DNA of 64,000 bases from NCBI RefSeq assembly GCF_000497445.1, contig NZ_CM002285.1, positions 271,004 through 335,003 on the forward strand. The letters run 5' to 3'. The position numbers and the translations under genes are program-made. Under the pieces are notes generated by a model. That model saw only the letters and a list, made by a program, of their open reading frames with translations, did not search any database and had not been told where the DNA came from. Shown in pieces: positions 1 through 9,800 of this stretch; position 1 is the stretch's first letter; the number at the start of each line of letters is the position of its first letter. The stretch comes from Streptomyces roseochromogenus subsp. oscitans DS 12.976 (GTDB lineage: Bacteria > Actinomycetota > Actinomycetes > Streptomycetales > Streptomycetaceae).

Positions 1-3000
1 GGTGGCTCGAACAGGGTTAGGTGGTCTCCTTCCAGGAGGTGGTGGGTCATCCGGGCGGGGGCACAGACACAGGACCAGGAGCGGATCGCGGTGCGCCGGA
101 AGTCCGCATCCTGTTTGTCGGCCTGGACGAGTGCGACCGGGCCGGCGTACAGCGAGGGGCGGTAGTCTCGGGCGGCCCGCAGATGGGCGCGGTTGGTGCG
201 CCGTCTAAGGTCCAGCCGGAGCAGCTCGGCGGCGCTCACATCCTCCTCCGCCGCTACGGGGCGCGGCTTCTCCCGCTCGTCGTCCTCGTCGGACTCCGGG
301 AGTTGTGCGGAGAGGTAGCTCTCGACGAGGAAGACCATCTCCGCGCGCTCACCCCGCAGTTCGAGCAGCCGGGCCATTTCGAAGGCCACCAGCCCGCCCA
401 TGGACCAGCCCAGCAGCAGATACGGACCGGTCGGCGCCACCGCGCGTACGGCCGCCAGATAGCGGGCGGCCAGCGCCTTGACGCTCCGGTCCTCGTGGTC
501 GGCACCGTCCGCCGATGTCTGGAGGGCGTACAGCGGGCCGCGCAGCTCGGGGCAGGCGGCGAGATGGCGGAAGCCGGTGGCCTCGCCGCCTGCCGGGTGG
601 ACGCAGAACAGCGGAGTGCCCTCGCCCTGTGGCCTCAGTGCCACGATGTCGTCCGGAAGGGCGTGCGGGACGGCGTCGCGCGCCTTGAGCAGCCGGGCCA
701 GGTGCTTCGGCGTGGCCGCCCGTCCGGGCCGCCGCACCTCACGACCCGGCCCCGGCCCCGCCTCGGGTTCTGAGAAGAGCACGGGGACCGGGAGCTCGGC
801 GTGGAACTCCCCGTTCAGCCGTGCGATCAGCCGTACGGCCAGCAGGGAGTGACCGCCGAGCGTGAAGAAGTCCTCGTCCGCGCCGACGGGGGCGACGCCG
901 AGCAGCTCCTCGAAGACCCGGGCCACGGCGGCCTCCACCGGGTCGGCCGGCGATGTGCCGGCACCGCCCGCCGACGAGACCGGGGACCCGGTGCCGTCGG
1001 CCTGGACGAGGGATCGCACCGCGGCCTGGTCCACCTTGCCGTTCGAAGTGAGGGGTATCGCCTCGGTCCTGGCATACGTGGTCGGCACCAGTTGGGCCGG
1101 CAGCCGCTCGGCCAGGTGGGCGCGCAGGGCCTGCGTCGTCGTGGTGTGGACGTCGTCGGCGACGACACAGGCGGCCAGGTGGTCGCCGTACTCCTCGTCC
1201 GCGACCAGGACGACGGCGGCGTCCCGCACACCAGGGTGCCGCAGCAGCGCGGCCCGGATCTCCTCGGGCTCCGCCCGTACCCCGTTGACCTTGATCTGGT
1301 CGTCCACCCGCCCCAGGTACCGGATCAGGCCGTCCGGGCCGACGCAGGCGAGGTCGCCCGAGCGATACAGACGGCGGCCGGGTTCCGGTGAGAAGGGATG
1401 CGGTACGAACCGTTCGGCGGTGGCGGCTGGGGCGCCCAGATATCCGCGGGCGAGGCTCGTGCCGCCGATGTAGATCTCACCCGGCACGCCCACCGGCACG
1501 GGGGTGAGGTCCTCGTTCAGGACGAGGACCTCGGCGTGGTCCATGGGGCGACCGATAGGGACGGGGCCGGGGCCGTCGTGGGCGCCCACCTCGTGCACGC
1601 ACACGCCGACGGCGGTCTCGGTCGGCCCGTACTCGTTGAAGATCCTCGTCCCCGGTGCGTACGTCGTCCAGGTGTCGATCGCACTCCTGTCGAGGGCCTC
1701 GCCGCCGAGGACGAGGGAGCCGGTGGTGCCGGTGAAGTCCCGTGGTTCCACGGACTGGTTGACGACCTTCAGGTGCGACGGGGTCAGCTTGAGCAGATCC
1801 AGGCCGGTCCGGTCGGCCAGGTCCGCGGAGAGGGCGAGGGCGTCCCGCCAGGCGGGGTCGAGGAGGACGGGACGACCTGTGATCAGCGGCAGGAACAGAC
1901 TCGTCACGGTGAGGTCGAAGCCGATCGAGGAGTGCGCCATCGCTCCGCCCTCGCCGCCCCGGCCGTCCGCGCCGTCGCCCTGGTTGTCGCCCTCTCCGTC
2001 GTCGCGAACGGCGCCTGCGGCGACGTACGTTCGAGCGCTCCACAGCAGGTAGTCGCACACAGCCCGGTGCGGCAACATCACCCCCTTCGGTGTCCCGGAG
2101 GAGCCGGAAGTGAACATGATGTACGCGAGGTGGTCCGGGCCTGCCTCGCACGACCGTCCGGGTTCGACTCCCGCGTCCGCACCGGCGGGTGGCAGGTTGC
2201 GCAGATCGAGGCACGCGACGCCCTCGGCCGCCACCGCCTCGTCCGGGCGGTCGGTGAGCAGCGTGCGGCATCCGGCCCGCTCCAGCAGTTCCCGGGTCCG
2301 CAGGGGCGGGAGCAGCGGATCGAGCGGCACATACGTCCCTCCAGCCTTGAGCACGGCCAGCAGGGCGACGACCAGCGCGGCCGAGGGGGCCGCCCGCACC
2401 GCCACCGGGGTTTCGACGCGGACGCCCCGGGCGCGCAGCACGCCGCTCCACCGGTCCGCCCGCGTGTCGAGTTCCCGGAAGGTCAGCCGATCGGTTCCGG
2501 CCACGACGGCGAGGGCGTCCGGGGACCGTCGGGCCTGCCGCTCGACGAGGCCGTGCAGACACCGGCCATCCGCCTGCTCCGGGAGGTGGGCCCGCAGCTG
2601 GGCGGCGCCGGCAGCGGGAGGCAGGCTCGCCTCGCGCACGGGGGTGGCGGGCGCGGCCAGCAGCTCGGCGAGCAGTATGGCGTACTGGTCGGCGAGCACC
2701 CGGACATAGGCGTCGTCGAACTGCTGGCTGTCGTAGTGCCAGGTCGTGCGGCCTTCCGTCGTGCCCAGGGCGCAGGTCAGCCGTAGGGCGTGGGACTCGG
2801 TCTCGACGTCGTCCCAGGCCACGGCGAAGGTGACGCCGCCCGCGCACCGCGGTTCCGGGGTGTCCGCGCAGACGAAGCCGATGTCGCGCCCCGCCTGCTC
2901 CGCGGCACCGGAGGACGGGGTGTCCTGCTGGGCCTCCTCGGCGTCGGACAGGGCGCGTTCCGCGCGGGCGGCGAGGGCGTCGAGGACCAGACCGGGGTCG

Positions 3001-3896
3001 ATCCGCGCGGTGATCTCCGCCCACTGGGCGAAGTGGCCGAAGACGGTGGCCGTCTCCTCGAACTCCCGGCCGCTGAGCAGCGCGTCGACGGTGATGTCGC
3101 GCTGTCCGCCGGTCCTGGCCAGCAGCGTCTGCCAGCAGGCGAGCAGCACAGCCCCCGGCCGCACGCGGCGCCGCCGCGCGTAGTCGTGGACGGCCGTCGT
3201 GACGGCGTCCGGCAGGGGCGCGGTGACGGTACGGCGCTCCGGCCGGCCGGAGCCGGGAGGCCGACGCAGCGGCAAGGACAGCCGTGAGGTGGGTCCGCCC
3301 AGTGCCGGGTGCGGTGGTTCCTCGCCGAACTCCTGGTGCTGCCACTCGGCGAACTGGCTGTACTGCAGCACCTCGTCGGTGGGCGGTGTGCCCGCGTACC
3401 GCTCGGCCAGCTCGTCGACGAGCAGCCGCAGCGTGTGACCGTCTGCGGCCAAGGCGGTGGTGGTGAGCAGCAGCGCGTGCCGACGGGGGCCGAGGGCGAA
3501 GAGGGCGGCCCGCAGCACCGGGTCCTCCAGCCCGCCGTGCGGCTGCTTCCGCCGGGCGCGGACCTCCTCGTCGATCCTGCGGCGGCGCGTCGTCTCGTCC
3601 AGGTGGCCCAGCTCTGCGTGGGACCAGCATGGGCCCGTACGGTCCGCGTCGTGGACGACGAGCAGCGCGTTGCGGGCGCCCGGCACCCGCCGGTAGACCG
3701 AGCGGAGAATCTCGTGCCGGGCCACCGTGTCGTGCAGCGCGGCCGTGAGCCGGTCCGTGTCCAGCTCGCCGTCGACGGTGACGAGCACCTGCGCCCAGGA
3801 CAGCACGCCGCGTTCCGCGAGCTCCCACAGCCGCCGCTGCCGGAACGACAGCCGGAACCCCTCCACCTGCCGAACCTGCTCCGCCTCCGCCGTCAC
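1..3896 (-). CDS. NRPS, terminal module C*-A-T-TE (partial, 3' end outside window)
   Basis: Last NRPS protein of the operon; 1298 residues are visible and the stop lies beyond the left edge. The GTG start at 3896 shares GTGA with the stop of the upstream NRPS. Domains: condensation-like (about 10-430), adenylation (about 450-960), carrier (DFFTLGGHSLL) and thioesterase with GWSMGG (Ser near 1165) and GDHLTLF (His near 1292). The C domain reads T147-A-L-A-A-D-G where HHxxxDG is expected, so the catalytic His pair is missing. My reading of the A-domain pocket is D-L-T-K-V-G-E-V-G-K, matching the known asparagine code. Inferred role: load Asn and release the finished peptide by hydrolysis or cyclisation. 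The family and domain order are clear; the substrate is a motif-based prediction. Confidence 0.93.
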   Translation of the reverse strand, partial: MTAEAEQVRQVEGFRLSFRQRRLWELAERGVLSWAQVLVTVDGELDTDRLTAALHDTVARHEILRSVYRRVPGARNALLVVHDADRTGPCWSHAELGHLDETTRRRRIDEEVRARRKQPHGGLEDPVLRAALFALGPRRHALLLTTTALAADGHTLRLLVDELAERYAGTPPTDEVLQYSQFAEWQHQEFGEEPPHPALGGPTSRLSLPLRRPPGSGRPERRTVTAPLPDAVTTAVHDYARRRRVRPGAVLLACWQTLLARTGGQRDITVDALLSGREFEETATVFGHFAQWAEITARIDPGLVLDALAARAERALSDAEEAQQDTPSSGAAEQAGRDIGFVCADTPEPRCAGGVTFAVAWDDVETESHALRLTCALGTTEGRTTWHYDSQQFDDAYVRVLADQYAILLAELLAAPATPVREASLPPAAGAAQLRAHLPEQADGRCLHGLVERQARRSPDALAVVAGTDRLTFRELDTRADRWSGVLRARGVRVETPVAVRAAPSAALVVALLAVLKAGGTYVPLDPLLPPLRTRELLERAGCRTLLTDRPDEAVAAEGVACLDLRNLPPAGADAGVEPGRSCEAGPDHLAYIMFTSGSSGTPKGVMLPHRAVCDYLLWSARTYVAAGAVRDDGEGDNQGDGADGRGGEGGAMAHSSIGFDLTVTSLFLPLITGRPVLLDPAWRDALALSADLADRTGLDLLKLTPSHLKVVNQSVEPRDFTGTTGSLVLGGEALDRSAIDTWTTYAPGTRIFNEYGPTETAVGVCVHEVGAHDGPGPVPIGRPMDHAEVLVLNEDLTPVPVGVPGEIYIGGTSLARGYLGAPAATAERFVPHPFSPEPGRRLYRSGDLACVGPDGLIRYLGRVDDQIKVNGVRAEPEEIRAALLRHPGVRDAAVVLVADEEYGDHLAACVVADDVHTTTTQALRAHLAERLPAQLVPTTYARTEAIPLTSNGKVDQAAVRSLVQADGTGSPVSSAGGAGTSPADPVEAAVARVFEELLGVAPVGADEDFFTLGGHSLLAVRLIARLNGEFHAELPVPVLFSEPEAGPGPGREVRRPGRAATPKHLARLLKARDAVPHALPDDIVALRPQGEGTPLFCVHPAGGEATGFRHLAACPELRGPLYALQTSADGADHEDRSVKALAARYLAAVRAVAPTGPYLLLGWSMGGLVAFEMARLLELRGERAEMVFLVESYLSAQLPESDEDDEREKPRPVAAEEDVSAAELLRLDLRRRTNRAHLRAARDYRPSLYAGPVALVQADKQDADFRRTAIRSWSCVCAPARMTHHLLEGDHLTLFEP

Positions 3897-6800
3897 TGGT
3901 ACCTCACCATGTCGCCCATGGCGACGAGGAGTTCGCGCTCGCCGCGGAAGGGATTACGGGCATGGGCGGTGAGGATGTTGTCCAGCAGCATCACGTCACC
4001 GCGCTCCCAGGGGAAGGAGACCTCCAGCTCCTGGTAGACCCGCAGGATCTCGTGCATCGCCTCGTCGGGTATCTCGGTGCCGTCTCCGAACCGGCAGCTG
4101 CGCGGGAGTTCCTCCGGGGCCATGGTGGACAGCAGCGACTCCCGTACCTCCGCGGAGAGGCAGGCCGTGTGCCAGTGCTGTGCTTGGTTGAACCAGGACC
4201 ACTCGCCGGTGCGCGGATGGCGCAGCACGGCGGGCCGTACGGCGGTGGTGCGCAACCGGTCGCCGTGCCACTCGTAGCGCAGTCCCTGTCGGGCGCAGCG
4301 GGCCTCGGCCTCGGCCCGGTCCCCGGTCCGGAAGACGTCCCGCCAGTCGAGGCCGAGTCCGGTGCCGTAGTTGCGGACGTACATGACCCCCTTGGCGGTG
4401 AACTCCTCTCGCACCGCCGGGTCCAGCCTTCGGTGGACGGCGCGGCTGTCGACCAGGGGTGTCTCGCCGCCGGAGTCGGCCGGGCGAGCGCAGCAGAACC
4501 AGATGCGGGTCGGGCCCTCGTCGTTGAAGGAGTTCTCGTTGTGCCAGAGCAGCTTCTCCTCCGGCGGGAAGAACACCGGCGTGTAGACGTTGCCGCTCAG
4601 TGCGGCGCGCGGGTGCTCGCCGTTCTCGCCGAAGAGGTCGTCGACAAACACGGAGGCGAAGCGTTCCAGGGCGTCCGGGTCGGTGACGGTGAAGCCCCGG
4701 AACAGCAGGGCGCCGTGCCGTTCCAGATCGGTGTCGAGCCGGGTGCGGTGCGAGCGGGCCCAGACCACCAGGTCGACGTCCGGGCGGGCCGGGCGCAGCA
4801 CGAGCGGCAGGTCGGCGCCGTCCCGCAGCGGCTCCCGTACGACCACGTCGTCCGTGGCCACGGCGACCTTGGTGGGCTTGATCCCACGCAGGGCCGCGGG
4901 GCCGCGCCGCCTGGCCCGGCCCGACGCGGAACGGGCCGTGGGAGCCGTCGTGGGCAGGGGTGCTTCGGCGATCGAGGCGTCCGGTCGGGCGGCCATGTCC
5001 GCGACCAGCGCGACGTACTGCTCGCGCAGTTCCTCCATGGTCGACGCGTCGAAGAGGTCGGGGTCGTAGTTGAGGAACCCGGCGACCCCGTCGTCGTCCT
5101 CTTCCAGGACGAGGGTGACATCGAAGCGGCTGGTGTCGATGAGGTCCACCGTGAACGGGCTCAGCCGCAGGCCGGCCATGGCGTCGGCAGCCCGCCGGTT
5201 GCTGTTGAGCACCAGCTTGATCTGGAACAGCGGGCTCTGGTTGCGGGTGCGGGGCGGGCTGAGGGCCTTGACGACCTCCTCGAACGGCAAGTCCTGGTGC
5301 GCGTAGGCGTCCAGCGCCACGTCCTTGGTGCGGCCAAGCAGTTCGCGCCAGGTCGGGGCGCCGGTGAGGTCGGCGCGCAGCACGATCTGGTTGACGAAGA
5401 AGCCGATCAGCGGTTCGGTCCTGCTGTCGGAGCGGCCGGCTACGTCCGAGCCCACCACGAGATCGGTCTCCCCGGTCCGCCGGTTCACCACCGCGTACAA
5501 GGCGGCTAGCAGCGCCATGAACAGGGTGATGTCCTCCTCCCGGCACAGCGCGCGTATCCCGTCCGTGGTCGCGGCCGGGATCCGGAAGCGCAGGCTCTCG
5601 CCCCGGTTTTCGGGGTGCGCCGGGCGCGGCCGGTCCAAGGGCAACCCCGGCAGGTCGAGGATGCCCCTCAGGCGTGCCGTCCAGTGATCCACCAGACGGT
5701 CGAAGTGGCCGGCCTCGGCGAGCCGGCGCTGCCAGACCGCGTAGTCCGCGTACTGCACAGGCAGTTCGGGCAGGCGGGGCGCTCGGTTCTCGCGGCCCGC
5801 CGTGTACAGCTCGGCCAGCTCGTCCAGCAGGACGGCGGCGGACCAGCCGTCCACCGTCACATGATGGGCCGTCAGCAGCAGAACATGGTCCGCCGCGCCC
5901 AGCCGGAGCAGCCCGGCCCGCAGTACGGGCCCGGTGGCCAGGTCGAAGGGCTCGGCGTACTGCTCCCTGGCCAGCCGCCGCGCCTCCGGTTCCCGTCGCT
6001 CCGGCGGGTAGGAGGTCAGGTCGGTGAGCGGGAGCACGGGAGGCTCGGCGGGCAGTACGGTCTGGAACGGCTGCCCGTCGCGGGCGGTGATCACGGTCCT
6101 GAGTACCTCGTGCCGCCGTACGATCTCCGCCACCGCCCGGCGCAGCAGGCCGACGTCGAGTTCGCCTGTCAGCCTGACGAGGACCGGGAAGTTGTACTGG
6201 GCGGTGTCCGGGTCCATCTGGTGGAGGAACCACAGGCGTTCCTGGGCGAAGGAGGCCGGTACGGTCCCGTCCCGTTCGGCGGGGGCCAGCGCGGGCAGCA
6301 CGGGCCGGTTTTTCTCGGCGACCAGGCCGTCGACGAGAGCGGCCAGTGCGCCGAGTGTCGAGGCGTCGAACGGCCCGCGGATCGGCACCTCCACCTCGAA
6401 CTCCTCCCGCAGTTGGAACACGAGGCGGAAGGTGAGCAGGGAGTGCCCGCCGAGGTCGAAGAAGTCGTCCTCGGCACGGATACCGTCGCGGCCGAGCAGT
6501 TCGCTCCAGATGGCGGCCATCCGCCGTTGCGTGGACGTGAGTTCAACCTCCGGCCGCACCGCGTGGTCCCCGGTGTCGTCGTCCGAGGTTGTCAGCGGCA
6601 GGTCCATGAGCGCGGCGCGGTCGACCTTTCCGTTGGCGTTGAGCGGGATCCGGCGCAGCACGACGTACCGGGCGGGGAGAAGCGGACCGGGCAGGCGTTC
6701 GGCGAGCCGGGACTCGATCCCGGACAGTGCGGCGAGAGCCGCGGGGCGCCACAGCGGTGCGGTGGCGAGCCGGTGCGGCTCCGTGGCGGTGACGACCGGC

Positions 6801-9800
6801 GGCAGCGCCGTCGGCGGCGTTCCTCGGCGGTGCAGCAGCAGGTCGTAGGAGCCGTCGGGCCGTCCCTCGGCCCAGCTCGGTTCGGCTTCGTACCCGTGGC
6901 GCCCGGCCAGGCGGCACAGCTCCTCCGGGTCGACGCCCGGCCGTACAGCGTCCGGCGCCGCGCCGGAGAGCCGGGCCAGCAGCCGCAGGTCCCCCGCCAG
7001 CCGGGCGTTGGGGATGCCGCGCAGCACGAGCCGGTCGGCGCGTTCGGCGCCGAGCAGCGTGTCCAGGCCGTCGGCGTCCAGGCCCTCCGCCTGCCAGTCC
7101 CGCTCCGGCGGTGACCCGGCCGACCCGGCCCCGGGGCCTTCGTCCGCCGTGTGCTCGCCAGTGACGGTCAGGACGACGTCGTAGCGGTACCGGGTCAGTT
7201 CGTTGTCGGCCGTTCCCCGCTTCAGCAGGACCCTTACCGAGCCGACCCGCGGCCACCGTGCGGTCAGTCCGCCGAAGAACCGGGGGTCGAGGCAGAGTTC
7301 GTTCTCGGTCTCCACGCGCCAGGTGGTCTCGGCGCGCAGGACGGCGTCGGGCGTGCCCGGCTTCGCCCGGTGGGCGGCGACGGAGGCGTGGAAGGCATCT
7401 AGGAGGGCGAGGTTGCGCAGGTCGCCGAGGAACACCTGACCACCGGCGGGCAGCGCGTCGATCGCCCGCTCCAGGACCGCCAACAGGTAGTCCAGGGAGG
7501 GGAAGTACTGGACGACGGAGTTCAGGATCACAGTGTCGTACGTCTCTCCCGGGCGGATCGCGAGATGGGCGGGGCCGGCCCGCAGCCCGATCCGCTCGGT
7601 GGCGACGGTGGTGCCGATCTCATGCCTCAGCCGTTCGATGACCTGCTCTGACAGGTCGACGCCCTGGTAGAAGTCGCAGTCGGGGGCGACCCGGGCGAGG
7701 ATCAGGCCGGTGCCGCAGCCGATCTCCAGGGCCCGGTTCGGCCGCAGCGTGCGTATGCGGTCGACCGTGGTGTCGAGCCACTCGCGCATCGCGTCGGCCT
7801 TGATCGGGTCGCCGGTGTAGCTGCTGTTCCAGCCGACCAGGTCGAATGACGGGTCGGCGGGGCGCTCCGCGCAGCCGTAGGTGTCCTCGTACAGCGTCTG
7901 CCAGCGGCTCACCCAGTCCGTCTCGGCCGCCGCGTCCGGCGGTGCGCCGGCGTTGGTGTCGGGGCTGACGAAGGCGATCAGCTGCCGGGACTCGGGGGTG
8001 GAGCCGTGCGCGATCACGGCGGCCTCCCGGACCGCCGGATCCCGGGCCAGTTCGGCGGCCACTTCCTGCGGCTCGACCCGGTGGCCGCGTACCTTCACCT
8101 GGTCGTCGAGGCGGCCCAGGTATTCGAGGTCTCCGCCGGCCGTCCGGCGCACCCGGTCACCGGTCCGGTACAGACGTCCGCCTGGCTCGCCGCCGAAGGG
8201 GTCGGGGACAAAACGCTCCGCCGTCAGGCCGGGGCGGTTCCAGTAGCCGTGGCAGACGCCCGCCCCGCCGACGTACAGCTCTCCGGGCGCGCCCGGTGGC
8301 ACCGGGTTCATCGCCTCGTCGAGCACGTACAGCCGCGCATGGTGCACCGGCCTGCCGATCGGCACGCGGCCGAAGCCGCCTGCCGGGTGCGCGCTGTCGT
8401 ACGCGGCGCAGGCCACGGCGGTCTCCGTCGGGCCGTACTCGTTGATGATCCGGGGCGCTCCGGCCGCCCTGCGCCAGGCCGCGAGCTGCTCCTCGTGCAG
8501 CTCCTCGCCGCCGAGGACCAGGGTGTGGGTCCACGCCCCGGCACGGGCGGGGGCCGTGGAGCCCTCCAGCATCTTCAGGTGCGAGGGGGTGAGCTTGACG
8601 AAGGCGAGGCCGGTGTCCGCCTCGGCCGAGGCGCGCAGGGCCTCGCCGGGTCTGCCGGACTCGTCGGCGAGCAGCAGGCGCCGACCGGCCAGCAGCGGGG
8701 CGAAGAGGCTCGTCACGGTCAGGTCGAAGGAAAGCGAGGAGTGCACGGGGACAGCGCCGTCCGCCCCGGGCGGCAGGTACGTCTCCACCGCCCACAGCAG
8801 GTAGTTGGCGACCTGACGGTGGGAGAGCATGGCGCCCTTGGGCCCGCCGGTCGAGCCGGAGGTGTACATCAGGTACATCAGGTCGTCGGGCCCGCCGTCC
8901 CCTTCCGGCGGGGCCCCGGTCGCCTCCTCGGCCACCCGGTCCGGGTCCACCACGACGGTCGGGATGTCCGGGACGGCAGGGACCGCCGGGTGCCCCGGTC
9001 GTGCGTCGGTGACCAGCAGCACGGCCCCGCTGTCTTGCAGCATGTGATCGCGCCGGGCCTTCGGATAAGCCGGGTCGAGCGCTACGTACGCGGCGCCGCT
9101 CTTCAGCACGGCGAGCAGCGCGACCAGCGCCTCGGGCGTGCGGGGCAGCAGCACCGCGACCACGCGGCCGGGACCGGCGCCGAGGCCACGCAGCCGGTGG
9201 GCGAGGCCGTTGGCGCGGCGGTCGAGGTCTCGGAAGGTCAGGTCGGTGCGACCCGGCGCCGACACGGCCACCGCGTCGGGGGCGGTGCGCGCCCGCTCGG
9301 CGAAGAGCCGGTCCACGCGCGTGTCCTCAGGGCGGTCGGCAGGTGCGCCGTGGCCCTCGCGCAGGACCTGCTCGCTCTCCACGGCCGTCAGCAGCGGCAG
9401 TTCATCGATCCGTGTGCAGGGTGTGGCGGTCACGGCGTCGAGCAGGACACCCAGCGATCGGGTGAGCCGCTCACCGGTCGCCGTGTCGAACAGGTCAGTG
9501 GCGTGGATGAGCCGGCCCTCCAGTCCGGCGTCGGTCTCCCAGATGTTCAGGTCGAGGTCGAAGCGGGCGGCGTCGTGGTCCAGGTGGTCCAGTGGAATGA
9601 GACCGATCCCGCCCGGCAGGGTACGAATGGGACGCGGCGGCGTGTTGTGCAGGGTGAAGTTGACCTGGTAGATCGGGTTCCGGCCGGGGCTGCGCTCCGG
9701 GTGCAGCCGCCGGGCGATCAGGTCGAGGGGCACGTCCTGGTTCTCGTACGCCTCCAGGCACGTCGTGCGGACTTCGGCGAGGAAGTCCTCGAAGGACGCC

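Noticed and set aside
2150..2190. tRNA-like GGTTCGACTCC segment
   Set aside because: Lies inside the NRPS A-domain frame and no cloverleaf can be drawn around it.
1477..3828. 783-codon minus-strand ORF overlapping the last NRPS
   Set aside because: Arg/Pro/Gly-rich shadow frame; the real frame (start 3896) carries all NRPS motifs.
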